Source of the DNA: Croceicoccus estronivorus
Lineage (GTDB): Bacteria > Pseudomonadota > Alphaproteobacteria > Sphingomonadales > Sphingomonadaceae
NCBI RefSeq assembly: GCF_001625325.1
Contig: NZ_JRQQ01000002.1
Location: 124,001 to 188,000 of the forward strand
Reading direction: 5' to 3'
DNA: 64,000 nt
How positions within the stretch are numbered: the stretch's first letter is position 1; each line of letters starts with the position of its first letter. Shown here piece by piece: positions 16,658-25,090 of this stretch. Both the position numbers and the translations under genes were made by a program. Under the pieces are notes generated by a model that ran no database searches, was not told the origin of the DNA, and worked only from the letters and a program-made list of their open reading frames with translations.

Positions 16658-18625
16658 TCACAAAATCGACGGTCCGCGCTGCCGCCCGATGGTCCAATTG
16701 ATGCTGTCGCCGCGCATGATGCCCGACACTTGCTTGTCCAGATGCAGCTCCAGCACCGGCCGCCAGGGAAGCAGCGTAAATTCCCGGCTCTTTTCAATCA
16801 GGGCATAGCGTCCCGAAGCCAGTTCGACCGGACGCCTGTAAATACCCTCGATGCGCTCGCCGGGTCTGGCCTCGGTATAGGCGAGGCCCAATTCGCCCGA
16901 TAGCTGTCCGGCGACCCGGTTAAGCTCACGCCGCCGGAGCGTAGCGAGCAGATTGGTCCGATAGACGATACACCCCTGTTCCTCCAGCGCCAGACCCTGC
17001 TCGATCAACCATTGGCGGCGTTGGGCGAGCGCGGCGCCCGCGTCCTCCCCGAACCCCGCCTCGCGCAAGGGTTCGGGATTGGTGGCGATCAACTCCCGGT
17101 CCAACCAAGTCGCGCCATCTGTTGCGACCTGCCGGTCGAGCGGAATTGATGACAGCGTATCGACGATAACCGGAGCGGCCCTTGCCCGATGGGCTTCGAA
17201 CGCCGCGGCCCGCTCGACATGGTCGGGCGCGATGCTCCATGTCCCGTCCACATCGCGCTCAACGCTTCGTATCGCCCGGCGCATCGCTTCCAGACGCCGC
17301 ACATGGGTTTCGGCGAAGGTCTGGGTTGCCGCGGAATCGTGGCGCAAATGGATGTCCACGCTGTAGTGCCCGTCATTGGCCGCCGCGATCTCAGCAATAG
17401 TATGATCTACGGCGCGGGCCTCGGTCGGCTTCGGCGCGATCCGGACGATGGCATTGTCCGGAATGACGTCGGTCGCATCGCCCCTACCGATATCGACATA
17501 ATGGCTGCGTCCATCGGTAGCGTCGACAATCAGATAGTGGCGGTCATTCGCCTCATCGGACAGGCCGCGCTCGACGACACGTCCGACAATCGGCGTCATC
17601 CGTGCCGGTTCGGTGATCGCATAGTCGGCCGCCATGCGCTGAAGGCCATGCTCGGTGAAGGCGCGCTGCATGGTCCGGATGATGTCGCCGCGCTCACCCA
17701 TGCGGTGAAGCGTATCGTCCATGCCTTCGGCAAGCTGCCAGCGCCCCGGTTCGATCTCGTCGGCAAGACCAAGGTGCCCCAGTTTCTGTAATCGTCCTGC
17801 GCGCAAGGATTGGTGGAAGGGATCGCGATCCGTCACGGCGACGATGCGGTCTTCGTCCATGGTGTGCAGCAAGCGCCGGTCTATACTGGTCAACCGCTCC
17901 TGCTCGATCTCATGTGCCAGGCGGTTTTCGATTTCGATATCGGTGCGCGGCCCAAGGTCGAGCGAGACCAGTTCGGCGGCACGTTCACGAAGGCCCTGCG
18001 TCAGATATTCGCGGCCGATGACGAGATCCCGGCCCCGCTCGTCCTTGCCGCGGATAACGATATGGGTGTGGGGATGGCCCGTGTTGAAATGATCGACCGC
18101 AACCCAGTCGAGCTTCGTTCCCAAATCCTGTTCCATCTGCGCCATCAACCGGCGCGTGAGCGGCTTCAGGTCGTCATACTGTTCGCCATCCTCCGGCGAG
18201 ACGATGAAACGGAACTGGTGGCGATCGTCCGTCTGTCGCTCGATGAATGCCTTGCCGTCCGCCCGCTCGCTATCGGTCGAGTAGAGCCGGCCGCGTTCAC
18301 CATCGCGGGTGACGCCGTCGCGCTGGATGTAGCGCAGATGCGCGCGGGCCGCGCCCAGCCCCTTGGCCTTATCGAACCGGACGATCCGCGACTTCACCAT
18401 GACACGGCGGTGGCGCCAGGTGGCAAACCGGTCGCGGCTCGCAAGCTGCCGGCCCGCGACATTGCCGCGCGCGATGCGGCTGCCGGTAAAGGCGAGGGTG
18501 ATGCGGCGCGCTCCGCCCGCCAGAGTGCGCGCCTGAAGCACCCGCTGAAGATAGGTGCGCGCTTTCCTGCCACCGGCATTGCGCGGCTTCCCGAGCCTGG
18601 GTGTGAAATCGTCGTCGTCGCTCAT
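16658..18625 (-). CDS. Relaxase with DUF3363 domain (RlxS/VirD2-like)
   Basis: A 655-residue mobilisation relaxase that would nick oriT and pilot the transferred strand. Seen: a basic N-terminus, then a histidine triad of the form His-x4-His-x-His-x-His at about residues 179-188, the metal-binding motif III of HUH relaxases; the C-terminal half (about 250-655) corresponds to the DUF3363 region. The start Met-Ser-Asp-Asp-Asp at 18625 is preferred over an upstream extension from 18697. Full length for this family. It is transcribed toward the defence island; the coupling protein traG usually found next to this gene is not in the window. Confidence 0.88.
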   Translation of the reverse strand: MSDDDDFTPRLGKPRNAGGRKARTYLQRVLQARTLAGGARRITLAFTGSRIARGNVAGRQLASRDRFATWRHRRVMVKSRIVRFDKAKGLGAARAHLRYIQRDGVTRDGERGRLYSTDSERADGKAFIERQTDDRHQFRFIVSPEDGEQYDDLKPLTRRLMAQMEQDLGTKLDWVAVDHFNTGHPHTHIVIRGKDERGRDLVIGREYLTQGLRERAAELVSLDLGPRTDIEIENRLAHEIEQERLTSIDRRLLHTMDEDRIVAVTDRDPFHQSLRAGRLQKLGHLGLADEIEPGRWQLAEGMDDTLHRMGERGDIIRTMQRAFTEHGLQRMAADYAITEPARMTPIVGRVVERGLSDEANDRHYLIVDATDGRSHYVDIGRGDATDVIPDNAIVRIAPKPTEARAVDHTIAEIAAANDGHYSVDIHLRHDSAATQTFAETHVRRLEAMRRAIRSVERDVDGTWSIAPDHVERAAAFEAHRARAAPVIVDTLSSIPLDRQVATDGATWLDRELIATNPEPLREAGFGEDAGAALAQRRQWLIEQGLALEEQGCIVYRTNLLATLRRRELNRVAGQLSGELGLAYTEARPGERIEGIYRRPVELASGRYALIEKSREFTLLPWRPVLELHLDKQVSGIMRGDSINWTIGRQRGPSIL

Positions 18626-18947
18626 TGCAACGGCTCGCGTGATGCGGAAATGGTGGTGGAATGCGAAGGCTGCGCCAGGAGCCACGAGTACATCCACGTG
18701 TCTCGCTCGAGTCCTAGTGAAATCAACGGCTTAGCCGCGTCCTGTCTCTCCGTGCCTGCCACCTGTCTCGTGAAAAAACGATGTGCAGACAATGGCTTGG
18801 GCTCGCTTGAGAGACCGAGCTTTAATCTTGCACTCCCGCGCCCTTCCCCCTCAAAATGCCCGAATCCACGCAATTCCGCCCTTCGCAGCCACCCGGAAAG
18901 CCAAAGCGATCTCCCGGCGACACCGCCCCCGCCTCCAACGCGGACGA
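18626..18947. other. Intergenic region upstream of the relaxase gene
   Basis: Some 320 bp with no gene that I can support; open frames here are antisense extensions of neighbours. It should carry the relaxase promoter and is a reasonable place to look for oriT, but I found no clear nick-site consensus or strong inverted repeat. Confidence 0.4.
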
Positions 18948-19097
18948 TCAATCCGGCCAGGGATCGATCGTCGCTTCCAGTTCCGCAGCTTTCGAAAGCG
19001 CCGCTTGCAACTCGGCTTCGATCTGGCGAATTTCGATCGGATCGGTGATGCCGCGAAGCTCGGCGCGCAGTTCCTCGATCTGCTGTTCGACTCTCAT
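18948..19097 (-). CDS. Small coiled-coil protein
   Basis: A 49-residue, Glu/Ala/Leu-rich protein that should form a single coiled coil across residues 1-45 and ends in Asp-Pro-Trp-Pro-Asp. ATG at 19097 follows a GGAGGA ribosome binding site at a spacing of five to six bases; an earlier in-frame ATG at 19112 lies upstream of that site and is less likely. It lies between the lytic transglycosylase and the relaxase on the same strand. I do not recognise a named family; small proteins of this type accompany conjugative relaxases, so a relaxosome or regulatory role is a guess. Confidence 0.55.
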   Translation of the reverse strand: MRVEQQIEELRAELRGITDPIEIRQIEAELQAALSKAAELEATIDPWPD

Positions 19098-19283
19098 GAT
19101 TTCCTCCGTCATGTGAAAGACGGAAGGCGGCGCCCGGTATGGAGCGAACCGGGTCAAGGGCCGCGCAGCGGCCGCGCCAGCGGCGATGGGGTAGCCGATT
19201 TTGCGGCAGCAAAATTGGGGGAACCGTCGTCCTTGAGGCGGTTCGATCCATGCCGGATACTGGGTGGAATTGAACGGACACCC

Positions 19284-20018
19284 CTACTTCCTCTCGCGCG
19301 ATGACGATGGTTTCGGGTCAGTCGGTGGCGGGTTCAACGGCACGAACAGCCCGCCCGATGCCGGCTGTTCGGGGACTGATTCTGTCCGGGCGGGAGACGG
19401 TTCAGCTTCCTTCCGCGCCGCATTTTCGGCGCCGCCGAGCGGAAAGAACAGCCGCGTTCCCGACAGGATCGCAGACGGCATGGAGGGTGTTGCCGGAACC
19501 TTGGCAAGCTGCGCGATATAGTCCCGCGTTTCGGTGGGAAGCGCCTGCCCGGTGCGCAGATGGCGCTCGTAACGTGCCGGTCCGGCATTGTAGGCGGCGA
19601 ACAATCCGGGATAGCCGAACCGGTCATACATGGCGCGCAGATAGGCCGCGCCTGCCAATATATTGTCGTGCGGATCATAGGGGTCGCCACCCAGACCATG
19701 TTGCCGCCGCATGGCCGCCCAGGTGCCGGGCATGAGCTGCATCAGGCCCATAGCACCGGCATGGCTGGTGATCGGACGGCCCTGCAAATGGGTCAGCCCG
19801 GCGCTTTCGGCCTGCATGACGGCAGCGATCCATGCTTGCGGAATCCCGAAACGGCGCGAGGCTTCGGCGATATAGGGCCGCCAGCGCTCGACCACCGGTG
19901 CAGCGGGGAGACCCGGTTGCGACACGTCTGGCGCATCTGCGGTCTGGGCTACGGCAGGCATGGCGAGCGCCATCGACGCCGCCAGCACGGACGAAAAGAC
20001 ACGGCTCAGCGCAGCCAT
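19284..20018 (-). CDS. Conjugation-associated lytic transglycosylase
   Basis: A 244-residue secreted SLT-family peptidoglycan lytic transglycosylase. Seen: a signal peptide with an Ala-x-Ala cleavage site near residue 24, a catalytic Glu in a Gln-Ala-Glu-Ser motif near 70, a Gly-Leu-Met-Gln-Leu-Met-Pro motif near 90-96, and an Ala-Ala-Tyr-Asn-Ala-Gly motif near 143, the standard SLT set. The C-terminus is Pro/Ser-rich and low complexity. Its role would be to open the cell wall for assembly of the conjugation apparatus. It overlaps the end of the TraF peptidase gene by 13 bp, so the two are coupled. Confidence 0.9.
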   Translation of the reverse strand: MAALSRVFSSVLAASMALAMPAVAQTADAPDVSQPGLPAAPVVERWRPYIAEASRRFGIPQAWIAAVMQAESAGLTHLQGRPITSHAGAMGLMQLMPGTWAAMRRQHGLGGDPYDPHDNILAGAAYLRAMYDRFGYPGLFAAYNAGPARYERHLRTGQALPTETRDYIAQLAKVPATPSMPSAILSGTRLFFPLGGAENAARKEAEPSPARTESVPEQPASGGLFVPLNPPPTDPKPSSSRERK

Positions 20019-20575
20019 AATGGTGTCGCCTTGCCGATCACGCTCGTCTCATCGACCGGCCCGAAATAGCGACCGTCGAACGAATCGGGATGATCCATCA
20101 GCAGGAACAATCGTCCTTCGTGCAGGCGCTCGCAGCCATGCCACCAGGGCAGCGGACGGCCCTGCCGGTCGGCCTTGTGCCGTGTCGTCGTCAAACGCCC
20201 GTCGATGAAGATAGCCGGTCCCAGCGCGCAGACTTCGCTCCCCCTGCGCGCGACGACACGCTTCAGAAGCGGCACATTGGCGGGCAGATAATGGCGTCTG
20301 GCGGCAAGCCGGCGAACGCTGCCGGGCGTATGCACGAGCACCATGTCGCCGCGATCGATGCGTGCACGGGGATCGATGCGCCAGAAACCGATCGGCGCGC
20401 TCGCAGAGGCATTCCAGACGAGACGCAGCGCAGGATTGACCGCGAAATCGAGCGCGGCGGACGCGCCGAGCAAGGCGAGGCCGACAGCACCGGCCAGCAG
20501 GATCGCGCAACGGCGGCGCGGGCGTCCGGCAAGCGGCGGCTGCCATTCGAGCAGCGGCAGGGGCGGCCGGGTCAT
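20006..20575 (-). CDS. traF: S26-family signal peptidase, TraF-like
   Basis: A 189-residue S26 peptidase of the conjugative TraF type, which matures or cyclises pilin in P-type transfer systems. Seen: one N-terminal membrane helix (about residues 22-42), a Ser in the motif Ser-Ala-Pro-Ile-Gly-Phe near 55-60 that is the expected nucleophile, and an Arg-Val-Val-Ala-Arg segment near 100 that may hold the general-base region seen in S26 enzymes. ATG at 20575 overlaps the stop of the AlpA-like gene by four bases (ATGA), and the end overlaps the transglycosylase. In related elements DUF2840, parA and repA genes lie between traF and the regulator; here they are absent. Confidence 0.87.
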   Translation of the reverse strand: MTRPPLPLLEWQPPLAGRPRRRCAILLAGAVGLALLGASAALDFAVNPALRLVWNASASAPIGFWRIDPRARIDRGDMVLVHTPGSVRRLAARRHYLPANVPLLKRVVARRGSEVCALGPAIFIDGRLTTTRHKADRQGRPLPWWHGCERLHEGRLFLLMDHPDSFDGRYFGPVDETSVIGKATPLWLR

Positions 20576-20784
20576 TGCGATGTCCTCGTCTTCGCCCGCC
20601 CGGCCGACCAGCTTTCGAGGTCGGCGATATGGTAGCGCACGACGCCGCCATGCTTGCGATAACGCGGGCCACGGCCGCGAACGCGCATCTTCTCGAGCGT
20701 GCGCGCGGACAGGCTCAGCCATGCGGCCGCCTGCTTGGTGTTCAGGAATGGGCTTCCCGCCCGCGCCTCTCTCGCATCGTCCAT
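20572..20784 (-). CDS. AlpA/excisionase-like HTH regulator
   Basis: A 70-residue MerR/AlpA-like winged-helix protein. The HTH runs from about residue 12 to 55 (Leu-Asn-Thr-Lys-Gln-Ala-Ala-Ala-Trp-Leu followed by Ser-Ala-Arg-Thr-Leu-Glu-Lys-Met), with a basic wing containing Arg-Gly-Pro-Arg-Tyr. ATG at 20784 has a GGGAG site eight bases upstream. It is coupled to traF through an ATGA overlap. Proteins of this kind on integrative elements control excision or transfer genes; equivalent in position to the TraR-type regulator of Tn4371-like elements. The link to that family is by position and general HTH form. Confidence 0.8.
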   Translation of the reverse strand: MDDAREARAGSPFLNTKQAAAWLSLSARTLEKMRVRGRGPRYRKHGGVVRYHIADLESWSAGRAKTRTSQ

Positions 20785-20942
20785 CGCCGGTCTCCCGCCA
20801 GGATCACTTTGGGGTGTCACGCGGCCGAAGGGGGCAAACGACCGCGTGACGAAGCGACGATGCGCGCAGGCAGGCGGGCTGTGAGCGCTCGATTTTCGCG
20901 ATCTGCAAAATCGTTAGGGAACGGGAGGAGAACATCGCGAAA

Positions 20943-20969
20943 GCCCCCATGCCGCTAGGGCATGGGGGC
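20943..20969 (-). terminator. GC-rich hairpin after DUF736
   Basis: A perfect 11-bp stem, GCCCCCATGCC at 20943-20953 with its complement at 20959-20969 and a five-base loop. It begins ten bases after the DUF736 stop on the minus strand. Only a short T run follows on that strand, so it is a plausible but not ideal intrinsic terminator; mRNA 3'-end protection or a mobile-element structural role is also possible. Confidence 0.6.
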
Positions 20970-20979
20970 ATCGGCGGGT

Positions 20980-21306
20980 TCAGTCGGCGGGATTCCAGAT
21001 CAGGGCATAAACATCGTCATCGTCCTGCTCGGCCGCGCGACCGAGATTGACGTAGATGCGGCGCGGCCCGAATTCCGGCGCGGCGATGGCGAGCGAGACA
21101 TAATCCTTGCCCGAACGTTCGCCGGTCCTGATCCAGCCCGCGCCGAGTTCGACCGGGCCGGACAGCACCCGGTAATCGGGCTGGTTGGGCGCGGATTTGG
21201 CGCGGTTGGGGACGATTTCGACATCGGTGCGGATCGAGAGCGTCCTGATCTGGCCCTTGTAGACATCGGTATCGGGCTCGCGGGTGACATAGCCGATTGC
21301 AGACAT
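20980..21306 (-). CDS. DUF736 family protein
   Basis: A 108-residue DUF736 protein, a family of unknown function carried almost universally by alpha- and betaproteobacterial integrative conjugative elements. Seen: an N-terminal Ser-Ala-Ile-Gly-Tyr-Val, a central Ser-Gly-Pro-Val-Glu-Leu-Gly-Ala-Gly-Trp stretch, and a C-terminal Tyr-Val-Asn-Leu-Gly-Arg with acidic residues, all typical. ATG at 21306 is preceded by an AAAGGA site; an in-frame extension from 21387 is not supported. It is followed by a strong hairpin and preceded by a leader rich in repeats. Confidence 0.88.
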   Translation of the reverse strand: MSAIGYVTREPDTDVYKGQIRTLSIRTDVEIVPNRAKSAPNQPDYRVLSGPVELGAGWIRTGERSGKDYVSLAIAAPEFGPRRIYVNLGRAAEQDDDDVYALIWNPAD

Positions 21307-21396
21307 GGTATAGGTCCTTTCGTGTGTTCGCCAGAGCCGATCCCCGGCGATGAGCGGACCGTGATGGACGGCATGGACGGGCTGCATCCGAAGGAT

Positions 21397-21472
21397 CGCA
21401 GCGAAGCGGAGGACCGCCGGGACGGGCTATTTTGAAGCGCAGCGGGCGCGAGGAGCCGCAGCGAAGCGGAGG
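21397..21472. repeat. 16-bp direct repeat in the DUF736 leader
   Basis: The sequence CGCAGCGAAGCGGAGG occurs at 21397-21412 and again at 21457-21472, 60 bp apart, about 90-150 bp upstream of the DUF736 start. The 60-bp period is close to six helical turns. Purpose unknown; it may be a protein-binding iteron or a duplication. The rest of the 390-bp gap 21307-21694 shows no gene that I can support. Confidence 0.5.
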
Positions 21473-21483
21473 CGGGGAAAATA

Positions 21484-21506
21484 GCCCGCAACCGGCGGTT
21501 GCGGGC
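21484..21506. repeat. GC-rich inverted repeat in the DUF736 leader
   Basis: A perfect 10-bp stem, GCCCGCAACC at 21484-21493 and GGTTGCGGGC at 21497-21506, around a three-base loop. It lies about 180 bp upstream of DUF736 and 190 bp upstream of the divergent HTH-like gene. It could be a terminator for an unmarked transcript, a regulatory dyad or part of an element-specific repeat. Confidence 0.5.
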
Positions 21507-21694
21507 AGGCCGGGACCGGCCATAGGTCCAGCGGGAAAGAGCCATGGGTCGCTCCGGCGACCGCGAAAAGCAAGCGAGCTTCTGCCCTATGGCTGCGTTG
21601 CCCGCCTCCGAACCGCGATCAGAAAAGAGGCGAAAGGAGTCGCTCTGCGCGCCATGTCCGATATGCTGCAGGCCGCAATTCCGACGGAGGCCCT

Positions 21695-21997
21695 ATGACG
21701 ATTACCGGATCGCTGGCCCGCGCGGCGCGGGCGCTGGTGCAATTGCCGCGCGATCATGTCGCCCGCCTCGCCACGCTGGACGCAAGCGCGCTGGCCGATT
21801 TCGAGGCTGGCCGCGCCGAGCTCGATGACGATGCCAAAGCCCGGCTGCGCCACGCGCTGGAGGAAAGCGGCGCGCTGTTCCTGCCCGAAGAGGACGCGGG
21901 CGGCGTCGGGGTGCGCCTCAAGTTCACCGCGAAGGACGTGCGCGCGATCAACAGGCTGGAGGGCGAAGGCGGCCCGGTGGGCGAGGACGATGTGTGA
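21695..21997 (+). CDS. Small XRE/HTH-like element protein
   Basis: A 100-residue protein. Residues about 1-55 look like a degenerate XRE helix-turn-helix (Leu-Ala-Arg-Ala-Ala-Arg-Ala-Leu then a second helix with Leu-Ala-Asp-Phe-Glu-Ala-Gly-Arg); a conserved-looking tail contains Val-Arg-Leu-Lys-Phe-Thr and Ala-Ile-Asn-Arg-Leu-Glu-Gly-Glu-Gly-Gly-Pro-Val-Gly-Glu-Asp-Asp. The family recurs on sphingomonad conjugative elements, as I remember. It is transcribed away from DUF736. Function unknown; a regulator is the likely guess. Confidence 0.7.
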   Translation: MTITGSLARAARALVQLPRDHVARLATLDASALADFEAGRAELDDDAKARLRHALEESGALFLPEEDAGGVGVRLKFTAKDVRAINRLEGEGGPVGEDDV

Positions 21998-22018
21998 TGA
22001 CGCCCGGATTGCCCGGCA

Positions 22019-22627
22019 TCAATTGATAAGGTCGGCAATGTCGTTGTTGCGCCAGGGTTCGGGCAGGCTCGATTGCGGACAATAGCGCGCGCTGCTTTCC
22101 CAACCGCTGTCGGATTTCGAAGTGAAGCTGGTATTGTTGGGGATTTCGTAGGTCGAGACGTTGGTGGAAATATGTTCCTCGGTGCCCCACGCCGCGCCGC
22201 CTTCCGAACAGGTTTCGGTCACGCGGTAACTGTTCGCGCCGGTCTTTTCGATCGATTTGAAATCGCAGGGAACGCGCGACGTGTTGACGCCGCTCTTGCG
22301 CACGAGCATGAGCGTCGCGTTCGATGCCTGTCCGCAAGATGTGCCATCCGCGACGTAAAAGCCGCGCTGCAAAGGCAGGCTGGCGACGGTTTCGCCCTTG
22401 GGGACCGACGCCTGTTGCGGTTCGGCTCCGGCCGTATCGCCGGCAGCTTCACCACTTACCGGGAGAGACGTGGCGACGGGCGCGGCGTTGCCGTCTCCCT
22501 CGCTCTCAGCCGATGCCACGGCGTCGCTTTCATTCGTCGCGGCGGCGGTCTCGCTGCCGGAAGGGGTAGAGGCTTCGCTACAGGCAGCGAGCAGACCAAT
22601 CGAAAGCAAAAGCACAGTACGCCGCAT
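22019..22627 (-). CDS. Predicted lipoprotein of unknown function
   Basis: A 202-residue exported protein. The signal peptide ends in a lipobox Leu-Ala-Ala-Cys at residues 13-16, so it should be a lipoprotein. Residues 17-75 are Ser/Ala/Glu-rich and low in order; the rest is a small domain with several Cys residues and a Trp-rich stretch. No family recognised. It sits between element genes (the HTH-like gene and YnfA) and is transcribed oppositely to both, so it may be an accessory insertion. Confidence 0.65.
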   Translation of the reverse strand: MRRTVLLLSIGLLAACSEASTPSGSETAAATNESDAVASAESEGDGNAAPVATSLPVSGEAAGDTAGAEPQQASVPKGETVASLPLQRGFYVADGTSCGQASNATLMLVRKSGVNTSRVPCDFKSIEKTGANSYRVTETCSEGGAAWGTEEHISTNVSTYEIPNNTSFTSKSDSGWESSARYCPQSSLPEPWRNNDIADLIN

Positions 22628-22774
22628 GGTCAGGACTCCGATATTTCAATAACTATGCCGCGACTATTCCGCCTCTCGCAGCGGAGGTAAAGTCGGAAAA
22701 CAGGCGGAGATAATATCTGTGCGCGATATTCGCGCCGCGTTGCGGAGCGCACCCGTGAATGCGAGAAGCGAAGC

Positions 22775-23098
22775 GTGACATATGTAATTTATCTTGGAGC
22801 CGCACTGGCGGAAATCGCGGGATGCTTCGCCTTCTGGGCGTGGCTGAGACTGGACAAGTCGGCATTGTGGATCGTGCCGGGTATCGGCTCGCTATGCCTG
22901 TTTGCTTATCTGCTGACACTTGTGGATGCAGAATATGCGGGCAGAACCTACGCCGCCTATGGCGGCATCTATATCGCCTCTGCACTGCTATGGCTGTGGG
23001 CGGCTGAAGATATCCGGCCAGATAGATGGGATATGCTTGGTGCCGCTATCTGCCTGCTTGGCGCGGCCATCATTCTTTGGGGTCCGAGAACGACGTGA
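22775..23098 (+). CDS. YnfA/UPF0060 family membrane protein
   Basis: A 107-residue inner-membrane protein with four predicted helices, matching the UPF0060/YnfA family, a small-multidrug-resistance-like group. Seen: the Leu-Ala-Glu-Ile-Ala-Gly-Cys start region, [10 protein letters not shown] motif near 66-75, and a helix 4 rich in Leu/Ala/Gly, all typical. Start is a GTG at 22775 with a GAGAAG site upstream. Activity is not settled for the family, although toxicant or cation efflux has been proposed. It sits as an accessory gene between conjugative-element genes. Confidence 0.85.
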   Translation: MTYVIYLGAALAEIAGCFAFWAWLRLDKSALWIVPGIGSLCLFAYLLTLVDAEYAGRTYAAYGGIYIASALLWLWAAEDIRPDRWDMLGAAICLLGAAIILWGPRTT

Positions 23099-23194
23099 AC
23101 ATATTCCCGTCCGCGCCCTATACCGGGCGCGGACGGCGACGATTTTTCACACGACATCACAAAGATGAAAGGGCGGCATTGCCGCCCCTTTCCA

Positions 23195-24991
23195 TCATTC
23201 CGCCGCGATGGCATAGGGTTCGACCGGCCCCATTTCCACGGGCTGCGGTGCTGGCAGACCCTTTACATGGCGCTGCACATCCTTCCATTTCGCCAGTGTG
23301 GCGAAAGGCCGGGCGGTGTAGCTGGCGGCGGGAAAGCGCAGCCATTTGGGCACCCAGCCCTCGACCTTCCTGCGGTCGTTGCTGCCGGTCAGATGATCGC
23401 GGATGATGGACTTCTGCGTCTTGATCTTCTCCGCGACATTGGCGTCGGCGGTGTGCTTGCCTGCAACGTCGCGCAGCACCGCATTGACCACCTGTCGGTC
23501 GCGGATCAGGTCCAGCAACGCATCGTCGGGCGTCCACAGGTTCGCCATGTCGACTTGGAGATAGGCTCCCACCGCCTCGACCACGGCGCTGCCCGCTTCG
23601 AGCGTCTCGCCCATGACGACGGCAAGGATCGCAAGAACATCGCCGTCCGGCAGCGCGAGCAGCCGCGCGAAGATGGCGCTGGTATCCTCGTCCATGCCGT
23701 TGCCGCCGGTGACGGTGGGTTCGTCGGGCGCGAAATTGAGCAGAGCCAGAACCGCTCGGCGCTTCTCGTCGAATCTGGCTTCGGCGGCGCTCGTCTCGAC
23801 GCTTTCGGCTACCGCCTCGTTGCGGCAGGACTGCGGCTCGGTGCGCAAGTTCCACAAGGGGGAGCCGGTGACGGCATGGGCGATCATGAGCCGCAGCGCC
23901 ACGCCGGGATGATCGGTCAGCACGGCGCGGGTGGCGGCATGGCGGTGCAGGTCGATATAGGTCTGCAAGCCGCTCGTCACTTCGGGCCGCGCGTTTGTCG
24001 CCGCTTCCCTGTCCGCTTCGCTGGCGTCGGCCTTCGCCGCCTGCGCGCGCGCCTTCCGTGCCTCCTTGGCGGACAGCCAGCCTTCATGCGTTTCGACTTC
24101 GCCGCGATGGCTGATGGTGATGAACACCTTGCCGCCCTTGGCCTTGGGCGTCTTTTCATATTCCCAGGAATGGAAATATTGCCCCGGTTCCATGACCTCG
24201 ACATCGGCCCAGCCCGCTTCGATCAGCGCATCACGTCGGGCGGCAATGGCGGCGTTCTGCGCGGACCAGAACTGATCGCTGTCGGCGAAATAGCCGTCCT
24301 CGCCAAACAGATCGGTAACGATCCGGCCCTTGTATTCGCCAAGCGGAAAGATCGCCGCCATGGTCGATATCGACGCGCCGCCGAACAGCCACGCCTTCAA
24401 TTGCGAGCCGGTCGGCACATAGGTGTCGGGATCATCGAACAGCGCAAGCCAGTCCTTCTGCTGCGCCTTGCTGGCCAAAGTCAGATGGCGGACGGTCCCC
24501 GCGTCGATTTCCTCCCTGCGATAGAGATCGCGGATGCGCGGCACGAGATTGCCGAGCGCGAGAATGCGGCGGACATAGAGGTCGGTCAGCCCGAAAGTCT
24601 GGCCGATCTGTTCGGGCGTCCGCCCTTCCTTCTGCACGAGCCGGGTGAAGGTCTCCCATTGGGAAACCTCGTCGGGGTCGAGCCGGGCGATATTCTCGAT
24701 CAGCGAAGCTTCCAGCGCGGACGCATCGTCGCCGTCCTCCATGATCGCGCAGGGCAATGGATCGGCTTCGCCGCTCTCCTGTGCGGTGATCTGTGCGGCA
24801 TGGAAGCGGCGCGATCCGGCGACGATCTCGAATGTCTCCGTGCTGCCATTCGCCCGCACCAAGAGCGGCACGAGCACGCCGCGCGCGCGGATCGAGGGGA
24901 GAATGTCGGACACGTCCGGGGCCTTGCGGCCATAGCGCATATTGGCCTTGCTCACCGAGAGCTTGCCAAGTTCGATATTTGCGAGTTGCAT
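23195..24991 (-). CDS. parB: ParB/Spo0J-family partition-like protein of the element
   Basis: A 598-residue ParB-family protein. The N-terminal ParB/Srx CTPase-like domain spans about residues 1-100, with Gly-Ser-Arg-Arg-Phe-His-Ala-Ala near 58-65 and an Asn-containing Glu-Asn-Ile-Ala motif near 98; a helix-turn-helix region follows at about 115-170. The remaining 400 residues are a long element-specific extension. ATG at 24991 is preferred to the upstream in-frame start at 25027. Long ParB proteins of this kind are standard in Tn4371-like conjugative elements, where they may act in maintenance or regulation. No parA or repA gene is found in the window. Confidence 0.85.
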   Translation of the reverse strand: MQLANIELGKLSVSKANMRYGRKAPDVSDILPSIRARGVLVPLLVRANGSTETFEIVAGSRRFHAAQITAQESGEADPLPCAIMEDGDDASALEASLIENIARLDPDEVSQWETFTRLVQKEGRTPEQIGQTFGLTDLYVRRILALGNLVPRIRDLYRREEIDAGTVRHLTLASKAQQKDWLALFDDPDTYVPTGSQLKAWLFGGASISTMAAIFPLGEYKGRIVTDLFGEDGYFADSDQFWSAQNAAIAARRDALIEAGWADVEVMEPGQYFHSWEYEKTPKAKGGKVFITISHRGEVETHEGWLSAKEARKARAQAAKADASEADREAATNARPEVTSGLQTYIDLHRHAATRAVLTDHPGVALRLMIAHAVTGSPLWNLRTEPQSCRNEAVAESVETSAAEARFDEKRRAVLALLNFAPDEPTVTGGNGMDEDTSAIFARLLALPDGDVLAILAVVMGETLEAGSAVVEAVGAYLQVDMANLWTPDDALLDLIRDRQVVNAVLRDVAGKHTADANVAEKIKTQKSIIRDHLTGSNDRRKVEGWVPKWLRFPAASYTARPFATLAKWKDVQRHVKGLPAPQPVEMGPVEPYAIAAE

Positions 24992-25090
24992 GGTTGGGCA
25001 CTCCTTCTTGGGGTGAACCGGCTGCATCGCTCGATCTTGGGAAGGGTTGCGGATGCAGCCGGGATAGCGCGGAAAAGAGTCCGCGCGGGC

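Noticed and set aside
16404-16697. 97-codon frame between defence island and relaxase
   Set aside because: Overlaps the relaxase end, has no good ribosome binding site and no recognised family; kept only as a note in the junction feature.
17810-19048. Open frame of 412 codons on the plus strand
   Set aside because: Antisense to the relaxase gene and its leader, with no domain.
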